Assembly (NCBI GenBank): GCA_011391085.1
Contig: JAABRD010000025.1
Location: 1-64,000, forward strand
DNA: 64,000 bases
From: Thiotrichaceae bacterium
Lineage (GTDB): Bacteria; Pseudomonadota; Gammaproteobacteria; Beggiatoales; Beggiatoaceae
Reading direction: 5' to 3'
In this document: piece after piece, positions 9,380 through 18,401 of the stretch
How the letters are laid out: every line of letters begins with the position of its first letter
Position numbering within the stretch: the stretch's first letter is position 1
Program-made: the position numbers and the translations under genes
Notes under the pieces: generated by a model
The model's database searches: none
What the model was told of the DNA's origin: nothing
The model's input: only the letters and a program-made list of their open reading frames with translations

Positions 9380-11428
9380 CTAAAAGGAATATTTTAACCC
9401 GGCATAAAACCAACGGCCTCGGCATGGTAGTTCGCGCACGACTTGTCCATTAACAACACCCAAACCGTTACCAGTGGCAATCGCGTCATAGTCTTCGTCA
9501 AACAAATTTTTGACATTCACGAAGAATTCCAATGCTGGCGTGTAATGATAAATAGACATCAGATTAAACACGGTGGTGGCCCCCTGCGGCAATGCCTTAG
9601 CTTCGGCGTGGAGGATACCGTTCAGATTAAAATTCCATTTGTCATATTGGTAATTCACGATGATTGAACCGAACCGGTTGGCCAACCAATCTTCCGGACG
9701 TGGCGTTCCCGCTACCACCGGCAAGGACGTGCGGTTTTTGAATAAATGAGTGTAGTTGGTACTGATTCGCCAGTTGATAGTCGGTTGCCAAGTGGCTTCC
9801 AGTTCCAATCCTGACGTTTTTTGTTCATCGGCATTCACTGTCAAAAAGGACCCACTCGTGGTGGGCACCAAGGCAATGGCATCATTGACTTCATTATAAA
9901 AAAAGGTGAGACCGTTGCGGAAGTGGTCTTGTTCATGCCACCAGACGAACTCCCAAGAACGAAGCGTGGTCGGTTGTATATTCGGGTTGCCGCCGGTGGT
10001 GCTGTATAACGCAGTCAGTGAAGGTGCATTAAACGCCTGACCATACAGTAGTTTGAAGACCTCCAACTCATTGGCGCGATACACCAGCGCCGCCCTGGGA
10101 CTGAATACACTGTCTGATAGATTATAATCGTCATAACGCAAGCCGGTGGTCAGGTACCAGGTATCATTGATACGCCACTCGTCTTGGGCAAATAGCCCGT
10201 TGATAACCATTTTTTCGTCTGCTACCAAGCGTTTTCCTGACGGCAATGGGGTAACCGTGGTCAAATACGGGAAAGGTGGCGGCCCCTTGAAAACATCATA
10301 ATTGGACTGAGTGTAGGCGCGTGGGGAATCTGCCTCCTCGCGATTGAAACCAAAGGTCAAAGTGTGTGCGGGATGTGCCTCCCAGACCCAATAGGCTTCG
10401 CCGTTGCGCATATCGTGTTCAAAATCCGGGCCGGCGAACACATCATCTTGCGGGAACGGCACACTGTTACCCAGTCCACTTAAGGTTGCACCATCTATTT
10501 TGCCATGTTGCATCCCCAGACGGTAATGACCCTTCAAGGCCGTGCCAATCTTATGCTGATAGCTAAGATCGAAGAGGGTTGCCTCGGTTTCCAAATAATT
10601 ACGGGGACTGAGACCACCGCGGAAGAGGTAATAATCTTCAGTTTTATATACACTGTTGAGGACGCTGAACTTCAAGTTACCATAATTAGCAGTCAACATC
10701 AGATCGTGGCCGCGCTGGGGGTCATGGGCATTGCCGCCGGTGCGGTTGAAGCGATCATACAACCCTGAATAGCTTTGACCCTCGTCGCTAATGGTCTGGG
10801 CCGAGATGGCGAGGCCCCATTCCCCGGTGTGGTGGCTGACATTGGCGGCGGCCCGGAGACTCTGATTTTCCCCCGCTTCCATCGTCACCTCATTTCGCTT
10901 CTGGTCAGCCTCGGTGGTGATGATGTTGACTACTCCTGCGAACGCGCCGGAACCATACAGTGCTGACCCTGGCCCGCGGATGACTTCTATTTTTTCAACA
11001 TTGTGCAAGGAAATGTGACGGTAAATCATGTTGGCAGCATTGCTGTGGTAGTTGTTCAGACGTCGGCCATTGAGTTGATACAGCACATCATTGCCAAACC
11101 CAACCGAACCGCGCACCGAGGTGTGGCTGGAGGGCCCGTTGGGAACCACATCAAATAGTATTTGGGTGCCAGCTATGTAATTGAGTAATTCATCCAATTT
11201 GGTCATACCCAGTGCATCGATTTGGCTACGGGTAAACACCGTTACCGAGGAAGGTGCTTGGGCAACGGTTTGTTCAGTTTTAGAAGCGATAGTGACAGTG
11301 ACCTGCATCAATTGTTCTAGGGTCATGTCCAACAAACGGTCTAATTCTTCTTGATTGATTTGCCCGGCCAGCGCACTGTTTACGCTAAGGCCAAGTGTAG
11401 TTAAGGTCAGTAGCCGTGGTACTTTCAT
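9380..11428 (-). CDS. TonB-dependent outer-membrane receptor
   Basis: The product is a TonB-gated outer-membrane transporter; its substrate cannot be told from the sequence. A signal peptide begins MKVPRLLTLTTLGLSVN and is probably cleaved after ALA. The plug domain includes APSSVTVFTRSQI, VRGSVGFGNDVLYQLNGRR and VEKIEVIRGPGSALYGSGAFAGVVNI. A long beta-barrel follows and ends in the aromatic terminus GLKYSF needed for Bam-dependent assembly. I place the start at 11428 (682 aa) because GGAG lies 7 bases upstream and a signal peptide follows directly. An upstream in-frame ATG at 11521 lies inside a mobile-element copy (11443-11616). The downstream end abuts a repeat cluster. Confidence 0.93.
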   Translation of the reverse strand: MKVPRLLTLTTLGLSVNSALAGQINQEELDRLLDMTLEQLMQVTVTIASKTEQTVAQAPSSVTVFTRSQIDALGMTKLDELLNYIAGTQILFDVVPNGPSSHTSVRGSVGFGNDVLYQLNGRRLNNYHSNAANMIYRHISLHNVEKIEVIRGPGSALYGSGAFAGVVNIITTEADQKRNEVTMEAGENQSLRAAANVSHHTGEWGLAISAQTISDEGQSYSGLYDRFNRTGGNAHDPQRGHDLMLTANYGNLKFSVLNSVYKTEDYYLFRGGLSPRNYLETEATLFDLSYQHKIGTALKGHYRLGMQHGKIDGATLSGLGNSVPFPQDDVFAGPDFEHDMRNGEAYWVWEAHPAHTLTFGFNREEADSPRAYTQSNYDVFKGPPPFPYLTTVTPLPSGKRLVADEKMVINGLFAQDEWRINDTWYLTTGLRYDDYNLSDSVFSPRAALVYRANELEVFKLLYGQAFNAPSLTALYSTTGGNPNIQPTTLRSWEFVWWHEQDHFRNGLTFFYNEVNDAIALVPTTSGSFLTVNADEQKTSGLELEATWQPTINWRISTNYTHLFKNRTSLPVVAGTPRPEDWLANRFGSIIVNYQYDKWNFNLNGILHAEAKALPQGATTVFNLMSIYHYTPALEFFVNVKNLFDEDYDAIATGNGLGVVNGQVVRELPCRGRWFYAGLKYSF

Positions 11429-11442
11429 TTGATTTCTCCAAT

Positions 11443-11616
11443 CAATAGTTCGGACAATTTTTTGGGACATAAACCCAAGCACCGTAATAGCTTGATTCAA
11501 CGCCATCCAATTAAATACCACTTAGCTAACCGCTGGAGTTCAATTTAATTCAGCTTTGTGAAATCAACAGGTTGTGAGGTCTCATTTAACCTAATTAAAA
11601 ACTGTCCGAACTATTG
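11443..11616. mobile_element. 174-bp MITE-like element (family C, copy 1)
   Basis: Terminal inverted repeats CAATAGTTCGGACA-ATTTTT (11443-11463) and AAAAACTGTCCGAACTATTG (11597-11616) bound 174 bp. The element is flanked on both sides by CCAAT (11438-11442 and 11617-11621), a plausible 5-bp target duplication. Its reverse complement aligns along most of its length with 19592-19757. It lies between the ribosome-binding site of the TonB receptor gene and whatever promoter drives that gene. It contains no complete ORF. Confidence 0.75.
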
Positions 11617-11734
11617 CCAATAAATTACGAGTGATAGTGCTTAATTTAAAAAGTTTCCTATGTATACTTTAGCAGAACTTGTCCAAAAAAACCAAACTGT
11701 GTTAGGCGCGACCTACACTGCTACCAAGCCAAAA

Positions 11735-11834
11735 GTAGGGTGCGTCCCACGCACCTTTCCCAATTCCTCTCAAGGTGCCAAATTCTTACCAAGATGCCAA
11801 TATTAGAGAATGGTGCGTGGGACGCACCCTACGC
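11735..11834. repeat. GTAGGGTGCGTCCCACG repeat cluster, second copy
   Basis: It contains the same direct and inverted units as 9152-9375. An inverted pair of GTAGGGTGCG... / ...CGCACCCTAC ends bounds the cluster. Confidence 0.75.
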
Positions 11835-11854
11835 TTGCTGATTCCCGTTAATCC

Positions 11855-12784
11855 TTAACTTAATGGCATTGACACTAACAGCCCCTGTCGACTCCCCCGC
11901 CGATGCAATTCCGCCGTAATCGCATTCAATACCATCCATTTTTTATGGCACCACAATGGAGTTAATAAAATGTCCAAAGAAGCAGTGGCAGTGGCACGGT
12001 GAAAGACCACTGTGGACGGCGTCCGTTCAATCAAATCGGCAGCGATGGAAACATACGTGTCCAACTCCAATGGTTGATACCCACCCAATCGCCACTGTTT
12101 AGCTAAAATAGTCTGTTTCACCACATGCAACGGATGTAATTTGAGACCATCCGTACCTAATGATAGCACGCGAGACAACGTTTCTAAATTATGCCCACGT
12201 TCTTCGCCTGGCAAACCGATAATTAAATGAGTACAAACAGGAATCCCCCGTTCTCTCGTGGCCACTACCGTTTGCTGATATTCGGTAAAACCATGACCAC
12301 GTTGAATACGCACTAACGTCTCCTCAAAAGCGGATTGCAATCCCAATTCTAACCACACTTCATAACCCCGTTGTTGATAACTCACTAACAAATCCAGCAC
12401 TTCCATGGGGACACAATCAGGACGGGTGCCTACCGATAAACCGACGACATCAGGTTCTGCCAAAGCTTCTTCATAAAGAGTTGCCAAATAGTTGACATCT
12501 GCATAAGTATTGGTATAGGCTTGAAAATACGCAATGAACTGTTTTGCCCCTGTACGTTTAGCAATCACTTGTCGTCCAGCGGCAATTTGGGTCGCCACAG
12601 ACGGAGGGCGCCGGGCGTTAGGATTGAAAGAAGCATTATTGCAAAAAGTACAGCCTCCTTTCCCTTTGCTACCGTCTCGATTAGGACAAGTCAAGCCTGC
12701 GTTAATTGCCAATTTATGGACTCGTTGCCCATAACGTTTCAATAAATCTTGTCCAAAGGTGTTGATATAGGTTGATAAGGTCAT
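11855..12784 (-). CDS. YhcC-type radical SAM protein (TIGR01212 family)
   Basis: The protein belongs to the Elp3-like radical SAM family typified by E. coli YhcC, whose substrate is not established in this sequence. Iron-sulphur cysteines are C33, C45 and C48 in LTCPNRDGSKGKGGCTFC. Other family segments are YFQAYTNTYA, GLSVGTRPDCVP, WLELGLQS, HLIIGLPGE and LKLHPLHVVK. I choose the ATG at 12784 (309 aa), which matches the family N-terminus; a TTG at 12811 is an alternative. The last six residues (VSMPLS) and the stop codon fall in the dispersed 'CTTAATGGCATTG' repeat, so the original C-terminus may have been replaced. Confidence 0.9.
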   Translation of the reverse strand: MTLSTYINTFGQDLLKRYGQRVHKLAINAGLTCPNRDGSKGKGGCTFCNNASFNPNARRPPSVATQIAAGRQVIAKRTGAKQFIAYFQAYTNTYADVNYLATLYEEALAEPDVVGLSVGTRPDCVPMEVLDLLVSYQQRGYEVWLELGLQSAFEETLVRIQRGHGFTEYQQTVVATRERGIPVCTHLIIGLPGEERGHNLETLSRVLSLGTDGLKLHPLHVVKQTILAKQWRLGGYQPLELDTYVSIAADLIERTPSTVVFHRATATASLDILLTPLWCHKKWMVLNAITAELHRRGSRQGLLVSMPLS

Positions 12785-13017
12785 CGTTGAATTAAAGGTG
12801 GACTTTCTCAATCATCTTACCAGGTATTGATAGGCTGTCAAGAGTTTATGACTCTTGTTCTAAGACACCGGCGACAGAGAAATCATTGCCATTAGGTTAC
12901 CCAAATTTCTCACCTTGTTGTCAAACTGACAGTTGCATGATTGACAATATTCAACAGGCACCTCTGGTATTAGATGCTATTGGCAAATATTTACCAATGT
13001 ACCCGACATAAATTTGG

Positions 13018-13977
13018 TTAGTTTCTGTTTAAAATTAAAACAATGTCGTGCCAACCATCCTTATCTGCATCACCGGTTTTTTTGCCACTAAAATTGTATT
13101 CCCCCAAATGCTTTCCTCTACAATCACATACTTCAAAAGCACCTTTCTCAAAATCTGTTGATAAGTACATTTTCTGACGTTCTTCGCCCGCTTCATAAAT
13201 GGCCCTCAGACTGTTTTTAAGTCGCTGATTATGAGAACTTAATTTTTGATTGAACTGATAGCCATTGATCTCGGCAACTTGTTTAGCCATCTGGTCAATT
13301 TTAGCATTTTTGGTTTCAGGACGTTGAGAGAGTTCTTTCCTAAATGCCTCCCAATCATTATCTACCAGTTGGTCAGATAAATAGGCCCGCGGCAGTAATT
13401 TGTCTAACGATGGTTGCCATTTGGTCCAATCAAAATCGTTGGATTTTAGAATCCAAACCTTATGCACCGCTACATGTTCGGATTTGCTGACATGTCTGAC
13501 TTCTACATTCCGCGGTTGTGAAACGCCATTCTCAAAATAAAGCAAAGGAATGAGATGTCTATCCCATTGAGGATGAGAATTAAAACTCATCGACAAACTA
13601 CCATTTTCTCCTGTCAAATAAGCAATCCCCAATCCTTCCGTTTTCAATTCCACTTCAGCATCCTTGAAAATTATTTGTTTCATCAGGATATATTCTCGTT
13701 CCTGAATTTTTTTACCGATACAAGGCGAGTCCATTATGCGAAGCAATAAACTCCTTGAATTACGTTCTGTGACCTTATCGAAAAGCCAGTCTTTGATGGT
13801 ATAACTGTCAGTAATTGCCAGTTGCTGGAAATTATCGTTCACCCTTAACTTCATCATCTTAGTGCATAACTTGTTAACTTCTTTGCAAGTATGCAACAAC
13901 GTGATCATCCATTCTCTGGCTTGTGATTTGTCTTTAGCGGGAGGTCGGGTCGAAAGTTCATTGAAAATACATTCCAT
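13018..13977 (-). CDS. Unknown third protein of the DUF262-DUF3696 operon
   Basis: I do not recognise a family. The 319-residue product is soluble, with no signal peptide or membrane segment. The N-terminal half is helical and charged (PPAKDKSQAREWMITLLHTC). The C-terminal part ends in a small predicted-beta region with GKHLGEYNFSGKKTGDADKD. The ATG at 13977 is chosen because TAAGAGG lies 9 bases upstream and only 16 bp separate it from the stop of the ATPase gene. A start further upstream at 14070 would overlap the ATPase by 77 bp. Its position as last gene of a three-gene operon suggests it is a partner, possibly the effector or a sensor, of the DUF262/ATPase pair. That role is inference. 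Confidence 0.75.
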   Translation of the reverse strand: MECIFNELSTRPPAKDKSQAREWMITLLHTCKEVNKLCTKMMKLRVNDNFQQLAITDSYTIKDWLFDKVTERNSRSLLLRIMDSPCIGKKIQEREYILMKQIIFKDAEVELKTEGLGIAYLTGENGSLSMSFNSHPQWDRHLIPLLYFENGVSQPRNVEVRHVSKSEHVAVHKVWILKSNDFDWTKWQPSLDKLLPRAYLSDQLVDNDWEAFRKELSQRPETKNAKIDQMAKQVAEINGYQFNQKLSSHNQRLKNSLRAIYEAGEERQKMYLSTDFEKGAFEVCDCRGKHLGEYNFSGKKTGDADKDGWHDIVLILNRN

Positions 13978-13993
13978 TGGGGGCAACCTCTTA

Positions 13994-15112
13994 TTAAAGT
14001 AACTCAAACAGCGATTTATCCCATTCATCGAAAAATCCGGTGGGCCACTCATCAATTCGCCCATTTTCATCCAGGTACGGTCGAATAATCTCCGTCACAT
14101 GTTCCTCCGCCTCCGCCTCCCTTTCAAAAAAGAAGATTCCCACCTTCTCCGGTGAGATATGTTTATGTTTCACTGCCACCCGTACCCCATTTAACACATG
14201 GTCACTATGAGTCTCAATAAACAGTTGTACGCCATGTTCTGCTGCCAAGGCAAACAATTTACCCAACAAGGCTTGCCCTTGCGGATGTAAATGCGATTCT
14301 GGATTTTCAATGATCAGTAAATCTCCTGGCTGGGCAGCAATCACGGCTGTGACAACGGGCAGGACATAAGTGAGTCCAAAACCTACATTGGTCGGTCTCA
14401 TACCCTCGGTGGTATGTTTTTCACCCACTTCAAATCGATAAGATAATCTGGCGATTTCAAATTCATCATATAAAAAAGCCGCCAGCTTAACCCCAGGGGT
14501 GACTTCCTTCATCCAAGCATCTAGTTGGTCTAACAACACCAAAGAATCTGCTTTGGGATGAGATAACTCTTTTATCGGTATCTGCTTACGCTGATTTTCA
14601 GCGATAAAGTGAACCGTAAATTGTCCATGATTACCCAGAGAACGCAGTTGTTCAATATGATAAGCCGAGGCCGGAAAAAAATCTTTTGGACTGATTCTCT
14701 TCGCATTTAGATATTGACATTGATTGGTAAATAAAGATTGTTGGAAAATTTTGTCTGGATCAGACAGTGTCAATGGACGCTTCCATGGAAGCAAGTCAAC
14801 CTCATCTTGACGCTGAAATTCACCGGCCAATTTTAGTTCCTCATCCCATTCGACTTCAAACTTAATCAAGTTGTCGTCTGTGCCATACATCGAATAGACA
14901 TCTTTACCTTTGCCTAGTTCAAGAACGTTGCCATTGAGTAACAATCCTTTTTCTAACGTATGTTGCAAATAGGACTGTCTAAGTAACAACAAGGCTTGCA
15001 AGAAGGTTGATTTGCCCATTCCATTCAATCCTGTCAAAATGTTTAAGTGGGTGGGCGATATTTCAGCCTCACGGAAGGCTTTGAAATTTTTCAGGTAGAG
15101 GTAGCTGATCAT
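13994..15112 (-). CDS. AAA ATPase with C-terminal DUF3696 (OLD/RecF-like)
   Basis: The 372-residue protein is an ABC/SMC-like ATPase of the AAA_21-DUF3696 type, often found in prokaryotic defence loci. Walker A is GLNGMGKST near residue 30. The signature-like segment is NVGFGLTYVLP, Walker B is LLIIENPESHLHP, and the H-loop is ETHSDHVLNG. The C-terminal tail, EWPTGFFDEWDKSLFELL, is the DUF3696 hallmark. No nuclease Toprim domain follows, unlike true OLD proteins. The start ATG overlaps the stop of the upstream DUF262 gene by four bases (ATGA), which indicates translational coupling. Confidence 0.92.
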   Translation of the reverse strand: MISYLYLKNFKAFREAEISPTHLNILTGLNGMGKSTFLQALLLLRQSYLQHTLEKGLLLNGNVLELGKGKDVYSMYGTDDNLIKFEVEWDEELKLAGEFQRQDEVDLLPWKRPLTLSDPDKIFQQSLFTNQCQYLNAKRISPKDFFPASAYHIEQLRSLGNHGQFTVHFIAENQRKQIPIKELSHPKADSLVLLDQLDAWMKEVTPGVKLAAFLYDEFEIARLSYRFEVGEKHTTEGMRPTNVGFGLTYVLPVVTAVIAAQPGDLLIIENPESHLHPQGQALLGKLFALAAEHGVQLFIETHSDHVLNGVRVAVKHKHISPEKVGIFFFEREAEAEEHVTEIIRPYLDENGRIDEWPTGFFDEWDKSLFELL

Positions 15113-16281
15113 TGTTTGTACTTGTTGATAAGTGATTCGATGGTTTGAAAACGGGTGAAAACGGCATCTTTCCTTGCTGTTCCGGCATAAATTGAACGAT
15201 AAAAGTTATCTTCTTTCAAACATGATTGGAAATCTTTAATCAAGTCATTTTTGTTCGACTTCAAATTATTAATTTCTCCATCACTCAAAGGTCCAATAAG
15301 CACCGTCCACACTTCAAACAGTGCCGTATTCAATTTACGCCGGTTGCCACTGCCTAAGATAGATTTGCTAAAAATATGTTCCCCAAATAAATATTGACAT
15401 ATTTCTAGTGCTTTCCATAAATTTTGTTCAAGTTGATCTAACTGTTGGTTATTCAACTCATATAAATTTTCCATCCCTTCATCAAGAAATGTAGCAAAAG
15501 GAGGTTGGTATTTAGTGTGATGTTTATTAGAGAAGGCCAGGTAACGCAGAATCAATTCGCGGTCAGCCATGCGTTTATCATTCACACGAATGACATTTTT
15601 AAAACGTTCATCCTCGGACAATTTTTTTAGATACTCTGCGGGGGACGATTTTTTTAGATACTCTTTTTTTAGATACTCTGCGGGTCTTCCCTGACTCAAT
15701 GCGTGACGTATTTCTTGCGGTGTCAAGACTAGACCACCCGTATTGATTCGCCTAAAAATGTCATATCGCACAATTTTGGGCGTGTTGGGCTTTATCAAAT
15801 AAGTGGTGATTTGATACCGTTGCATCCGCCTTTGTAAGTTGATATTTAACTCATCAAACTTTTTCCCATTCAAATCGGTTAATAAGGTCAAATCTCTTAA
15901 AACCAAACCCTTCTCTATAACAAAATTTTTTAGGGTCCAAAGTCTTTGTAAACCGTCCACGACTAACCATCTTTCATCATTGGCGCCTTCAGAAGCATCA
16001 AAATAAAAAGCGGGGATGGGAACTTGTAACAAAATGGATTCTATCAAACGACTCATCGAAGTTTCGGACCATAGATTACCTTTACGCTGAAATTCAGGAT
16101 TGAGGTCTATTGTGCCATCTTCAATCATTGCCAAAATAGTGGATAAACTGTTTTGTTCAGCCGTTATATCAATTTTTCTAGGGTTGAAAGCAGGGGATGG
16201 GTTGTCATCGGGGGTAACGTCTTCATCATTTTCCCCTTCTTCAATCTCCATGAGTTCATCATCTTTATCGGTGGTTGTCAT
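15109..16281 (-). CDS. DUF262 (ParB/GmrSD-like) domain protein
   Basis: DUF262 proteins have a ParB/sulfiredoxin-like nucleotide-hydrolysing fold and are frequent in anti-phage systems such as GmrSD. In this 390-residue protein the hallmark is VVDGLQRLWTLKNF (D-G-x-Q-R), preceded by LNPEFQRKGNLWSE and followed by FRRINTGGLVLTPQEIRHAL. All are typical. The HNH nuclease domain of GmrSD (DUF1524) is not evident, so this is a DUF262-only member. About residues 195-225 contain a tandem EYLKK duplication encoded by three TTTTTTTAGATACTC copies (15621-15675). The acidic N-terminus (residues 1-30) is low complexity. First gene of a three-gene operon; divergent from the siroheme decarboxylase gene. 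Confidence 0.88.
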   Translation of the reverse strand: MTTTDKDDELMEIEEGENDEDVTPDDNPSPAFNPRKIDITAEQNSLSTILAMIEDGTIDLNPEFQRKGNLWSETSMSRLIESILLQVPIPAFYFDASEGANDERWLVVDGLQRLWTLKNFVIEKGLVLRDLTLLTDLNGKKFDELNINLQRRMQRYQITTYLIKPNTPKIVRYDIFRRINTGGLVLTPQEIRHALSQGRPAEYLKKEYLKKSSPAEYLKKLSEDERFKNVIRVNDKRMADRELILRYLAFSNKHHTKYQPPFATFLDEGMENLYELNNQQLDQLEQNLWKALEICQYLFGEHIFSKSILGSGNRRKLNTALFEVWTVLIGPLSDGEINNLKSNKNDLIKDFQSCLKEDNFYRSIYAGTARKDAVFTRFQTIESLINKYKQ

Positions 16282-16381
16282 TGTTGGTGTTCTGCTAGTT
16301 AGTTTGAATCACTTTGGATTTATATAATTTTTAAAACCATCTGCCGCATAGTTGGTTTAGAAAAATATCACCCATCCCATA

Positions 16382-16432
16382 TTGTCAACATATTATCACA
16401 GGTTGACAAACTGTCAAGAATTTATTTAAAAT
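16382..16432 (+). promoter_or_regulatory. Sigma70-like promoter with inverted repeat before the heme d1 genes
   Basis: TTGACA (16404-16409) and TAAAAT (16427-16432) are separated by 17 bases and lie 28 bp before the downstream ATG. The -35 box is inside an inverted repeat, TTGTCAAC (16382-16389) and GTTGACAA (16402-16409), with a 12-base spacer. A regulator could bind there, but none is identified. A short TGTCAAGAA follows and could extend the operator. Confidence 0.55.
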
Positions 16433-16460
16433 TTTAAAAATCTATTTTAGAGAATAAACC

Positions 16461-16952
16461 ATGAATCATACCACCCCCATTGACTCAGAAGACCGCCGGA
16501 TTATTCAACTCACCCAAACTGGGCTACCGTTGACACCGCGTCCCTATCATGCCATTGCCGAACAACTGGGATTGTCACCGACAGAAGTGATGACTCGCTT
16601 GGAAAAAATGTTAGCAGAAGGTATCATTCGTCGCCTGGGTGTCATTCCCAACCATTATGCACTCGGCTATCGTGCCAATGCCATGACCGTTTGGGACATT
16701 CCTGACGACCTCATAGATACGTTCGGGGAACAAATTGGGCAATTAGAATTTGTCAGCCATTGCTACCGTCGCCCACGTCATTTGCCACGATGGCCTTATA
16801 ATCTATTCGTGATGGTACACGGTCGCACTCGTCCCGAAGCGGAGGAGAAAATTGAACAAATTGTGACTTTGTTAGGCACCTCCCAACGGGGTTATAAAAT
16901 TTTGTATAGTACACGTATTTTAAAGAAGACGGGGTTGCGTTTGGGTGAATAG
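16461..16952 (+). CDS. Siroheme decarboxylase subunit (NirD/L/G/H-AhbA/B family)
   Basis: These Lrp/AsnC-like proteins decarboxylate the acetate side chains of siroheme to give didecarboxysiroheme, the precursor of heme d1 or heme b. The 163-residue protein has the winged-helix N-terminus (YHAIAEQLGLSPTEVMTRLEKM), the RRLGVIPNHYALGY segment, the FVSHCYRRP-HLPRWPYNLFVMVHG core with the conserved histidines, and the LKKTGLR tail. Its position directly before nirJ resembles nirH in denitrifiers. Only one subunit is present here, whereas the enzyme normally needs at least two different ones, so a partner must be encoded elsewhere. A good sigma70-type promoter lies just upstream. Confidence 0.88.
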   Translation: MNHTTPIDSEDRRIIQLTQTGLPLTPRPYHAIAEQLGLSPTEVMTRLEKMLAEGIIRRLGVIPNHYALGYRANAMTVWDIPDDLIDTFGEQIGQLEFVSHCYRRPRHLPRWPYNLFVMVHGRTRPEAEEKIEQIVTLLGTSQRGYKILYSTRILKKTGLRLGE

Positions 16953-16960
16953 CACACAAA

Positions 16961-17018
16961 ACCAGGAGTCCAAAGCGCAGCTTTGTCCGTACAAAGCTAC
17001 GCTTTGGACTCCTGGTTT
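16961..17018. repeat. Hairpin ACCAGGAGTCCAAAGCG
   Basis: Long inverted repeat between the decarboxylase gene and nirJ: ACCAGGAGTCCAAAGCG pairs with CGCTTTGGACTCCTGGT, with inner CAGCTTTG/ACAAAGCTA arms. The same hairpin family appears at about 33409, 55660, 58654 and 60090. Confidence 0.8.
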
Positions 17019-17044
17019 GTACCATCCACTATCACTATAAAATT

Positions 17045-18193
17045 ATGTTTCGCATCACTCACTACATCCAAGAATTACTTCACCCCACGCCTCTCACGCC
17101 GGCGCGAAAACCCGCTGGTCCCGTGGTCGTTTGGAATCTCAGTCGACGTTGCAATCTCACTTGTAAACACTGTTACACGACCTCTGCCGATGTTGCCTTC
17201 GCGGGTGAATTATCCACCCAGGAGATTTTCACCGTGATGGAGGATTTGAAAGCCTTTCATGTCCCCGTGTTGATTTTATCCGGCGGCGAACCCCTGTTAC
17301 GCCCAGATATTTTTGACATTTCTCACCACGCCAAGGCATTAGGTTTTTATGTTGCCTTGTCCACCAACGGCACGACGATTAATGCAGAGAATATTGCCAA
17401 GATTGCTGCCGTTGGTTATCATTACGTGGGGGTCAGTTTAGACGGCATATCTGCCACCCATGATAAATTTCGGCGTCAAGTAGGTGCCTTTGACAAAGCG
17501 TTACACGGGATTCGCTTCTGTCGAGACCAAGGTCTGAAAGTTGGTGTGCGATTTACCTTGACGCAAGAGAATGTACAAGATTTGCCGCGTTTGTTACAGT
17601 TGCTGGAAGACGAAAATTTAGACAAATTTTACCTCTCCCATCTTAACTATGGCGGACGTGGCCACCGGCATCGTAAAGAGGACGCGACTCATCTAATGAC
17701 TCGCCAAGTCATGGAATTACTATTCGACACCTGTTTGGCCAATTTGCAAGCTGGGCGAATGCGTGAATTTGTCACCGGCAATAATGATGCCGATGGCGTT
17801 TATCTCCTCTTTTGGGCGCAACGTCATTTTCCCAAAGGTGTAGAACACTTGCGGGCCAAGTTAAGTCAATGGGGAGGCAATTCCTCTGGCGTCAACATTG
17901 CCAATATTGACAACTTAGGCAATGTTCACCCGGACATCTTCTGGTGGCAGCACCATTTGGGTAATGTCAAACAACGTCCTTTTTCTGACATTTGGCCAGA
18001 CACTTCGGACCTTCTGATGGCAGGATTGAAACAGACCAGACGTCCTCTCAAAGGTCGCTGTGGCATTTGTCAATACGTGGATATATGCGGTGGCAACACC
18101 CGGGTTCGCGCTTATCAAGTCACGGGCGACCCGTGGGCCGAAGACCCTGGATGTTATTTGACCGATGAGGAAATTTTTGGTAAAGTGGTCTGA
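17045..18193 (+). CDS. nirJ: Heme d1 biosynthesis radical SAM protein NirJ
   Basis: NirJ removes the two propionate side chains of didecarboxysiroheme during synthesis of heme d1, the cofactor of cytochrome cd1 nitrite reductase. The 382-residue protein has C36-x3-C40-x2-C43 in SRRCNLTCKHCY, the SAM-binding ILSGGEPLLRPD segment, and a SPASM-like C-terminus with GRCGICQYVDICGGNTRVRA. The N-terminus and overall segments fit NirJ better than AhbC. The neighbouring siroheme decarboxylase supports the assignment. The gene ends 22 bp before a mobile element (18215-18379). No nirS is in the window. Confidence 0.9.
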   Translation: MFRITHYIQELLHPTPLTPARKPAGPVVVWNLSRRCNLTCKHCYTTSADVAFAGELSTQEIFTVMEDLKAFHVPVLILSGGEPLLRPDIFDISHHAKALGFYVALSTNGTTINAENIAKIAAVGYHYVGVSLDGISATHDKFRRQVGAFDKALHGIRFCRDQGLKVGVRFTLTQENVQDLPRLLQLLEDENLDKFYLSHLNYGGRGHRHRKEDATHLMTRQVMELLFDTCLANLQAGRMREFVTGNNDADGVYLLFWAQRHFPKGVEHLRAKLSQWGGNSSGVNIANIDNLGNVHPDIFWWQHHLGNVKQRPFSDIWPDTSDLLMAGLKQTRRPLKGRCGICQYVDICGGNTRVRAYQVTGDPWAEDPGCYLTDEEIFGKVV

Positions 18194-18214
18194 ATCAAAT
18201 ACACTCTCAAACTG

Positions 18215-18379
18215 GGTAGTGAGGCAATGTGGGTTCACTGTCTGAACTCTGATTAAAATGATTTTCAGATGGACTATGATTAGTCAAACCTCCTTTCAGA
18301 GTCCTCATTTAATCATCTCAATCAGAGTTCAAGACCGAAGAGAAACCGCACGATATTTCACCCAGATTGCATCACTACC
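18215..18379. mobile_element. 165-bp MITE (family A, copy 1)
   Basis: The ends are GGTAGTGAGGCAATGTGGG and its near-complement ending GCATCACTACC. The element is flanked by the exact 8-bp duplication TCAAACTG. The interior holds long imperfect dyads (TCTGAACTCTGATT... / ...AATCAGAGTTCAAGA). There is no ORF. Confidence 0.9.
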
Positions 18380-18401
18380 TCAAACTGAACAATAACAAAC
18401 T

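Noticed and set aside
12936..13010. 24-codon open frame starting MIDNIQQAPLVLD
   Set aside because: Too short to judge, with no ribosome-binding site; possibly the tail of a lost gene.
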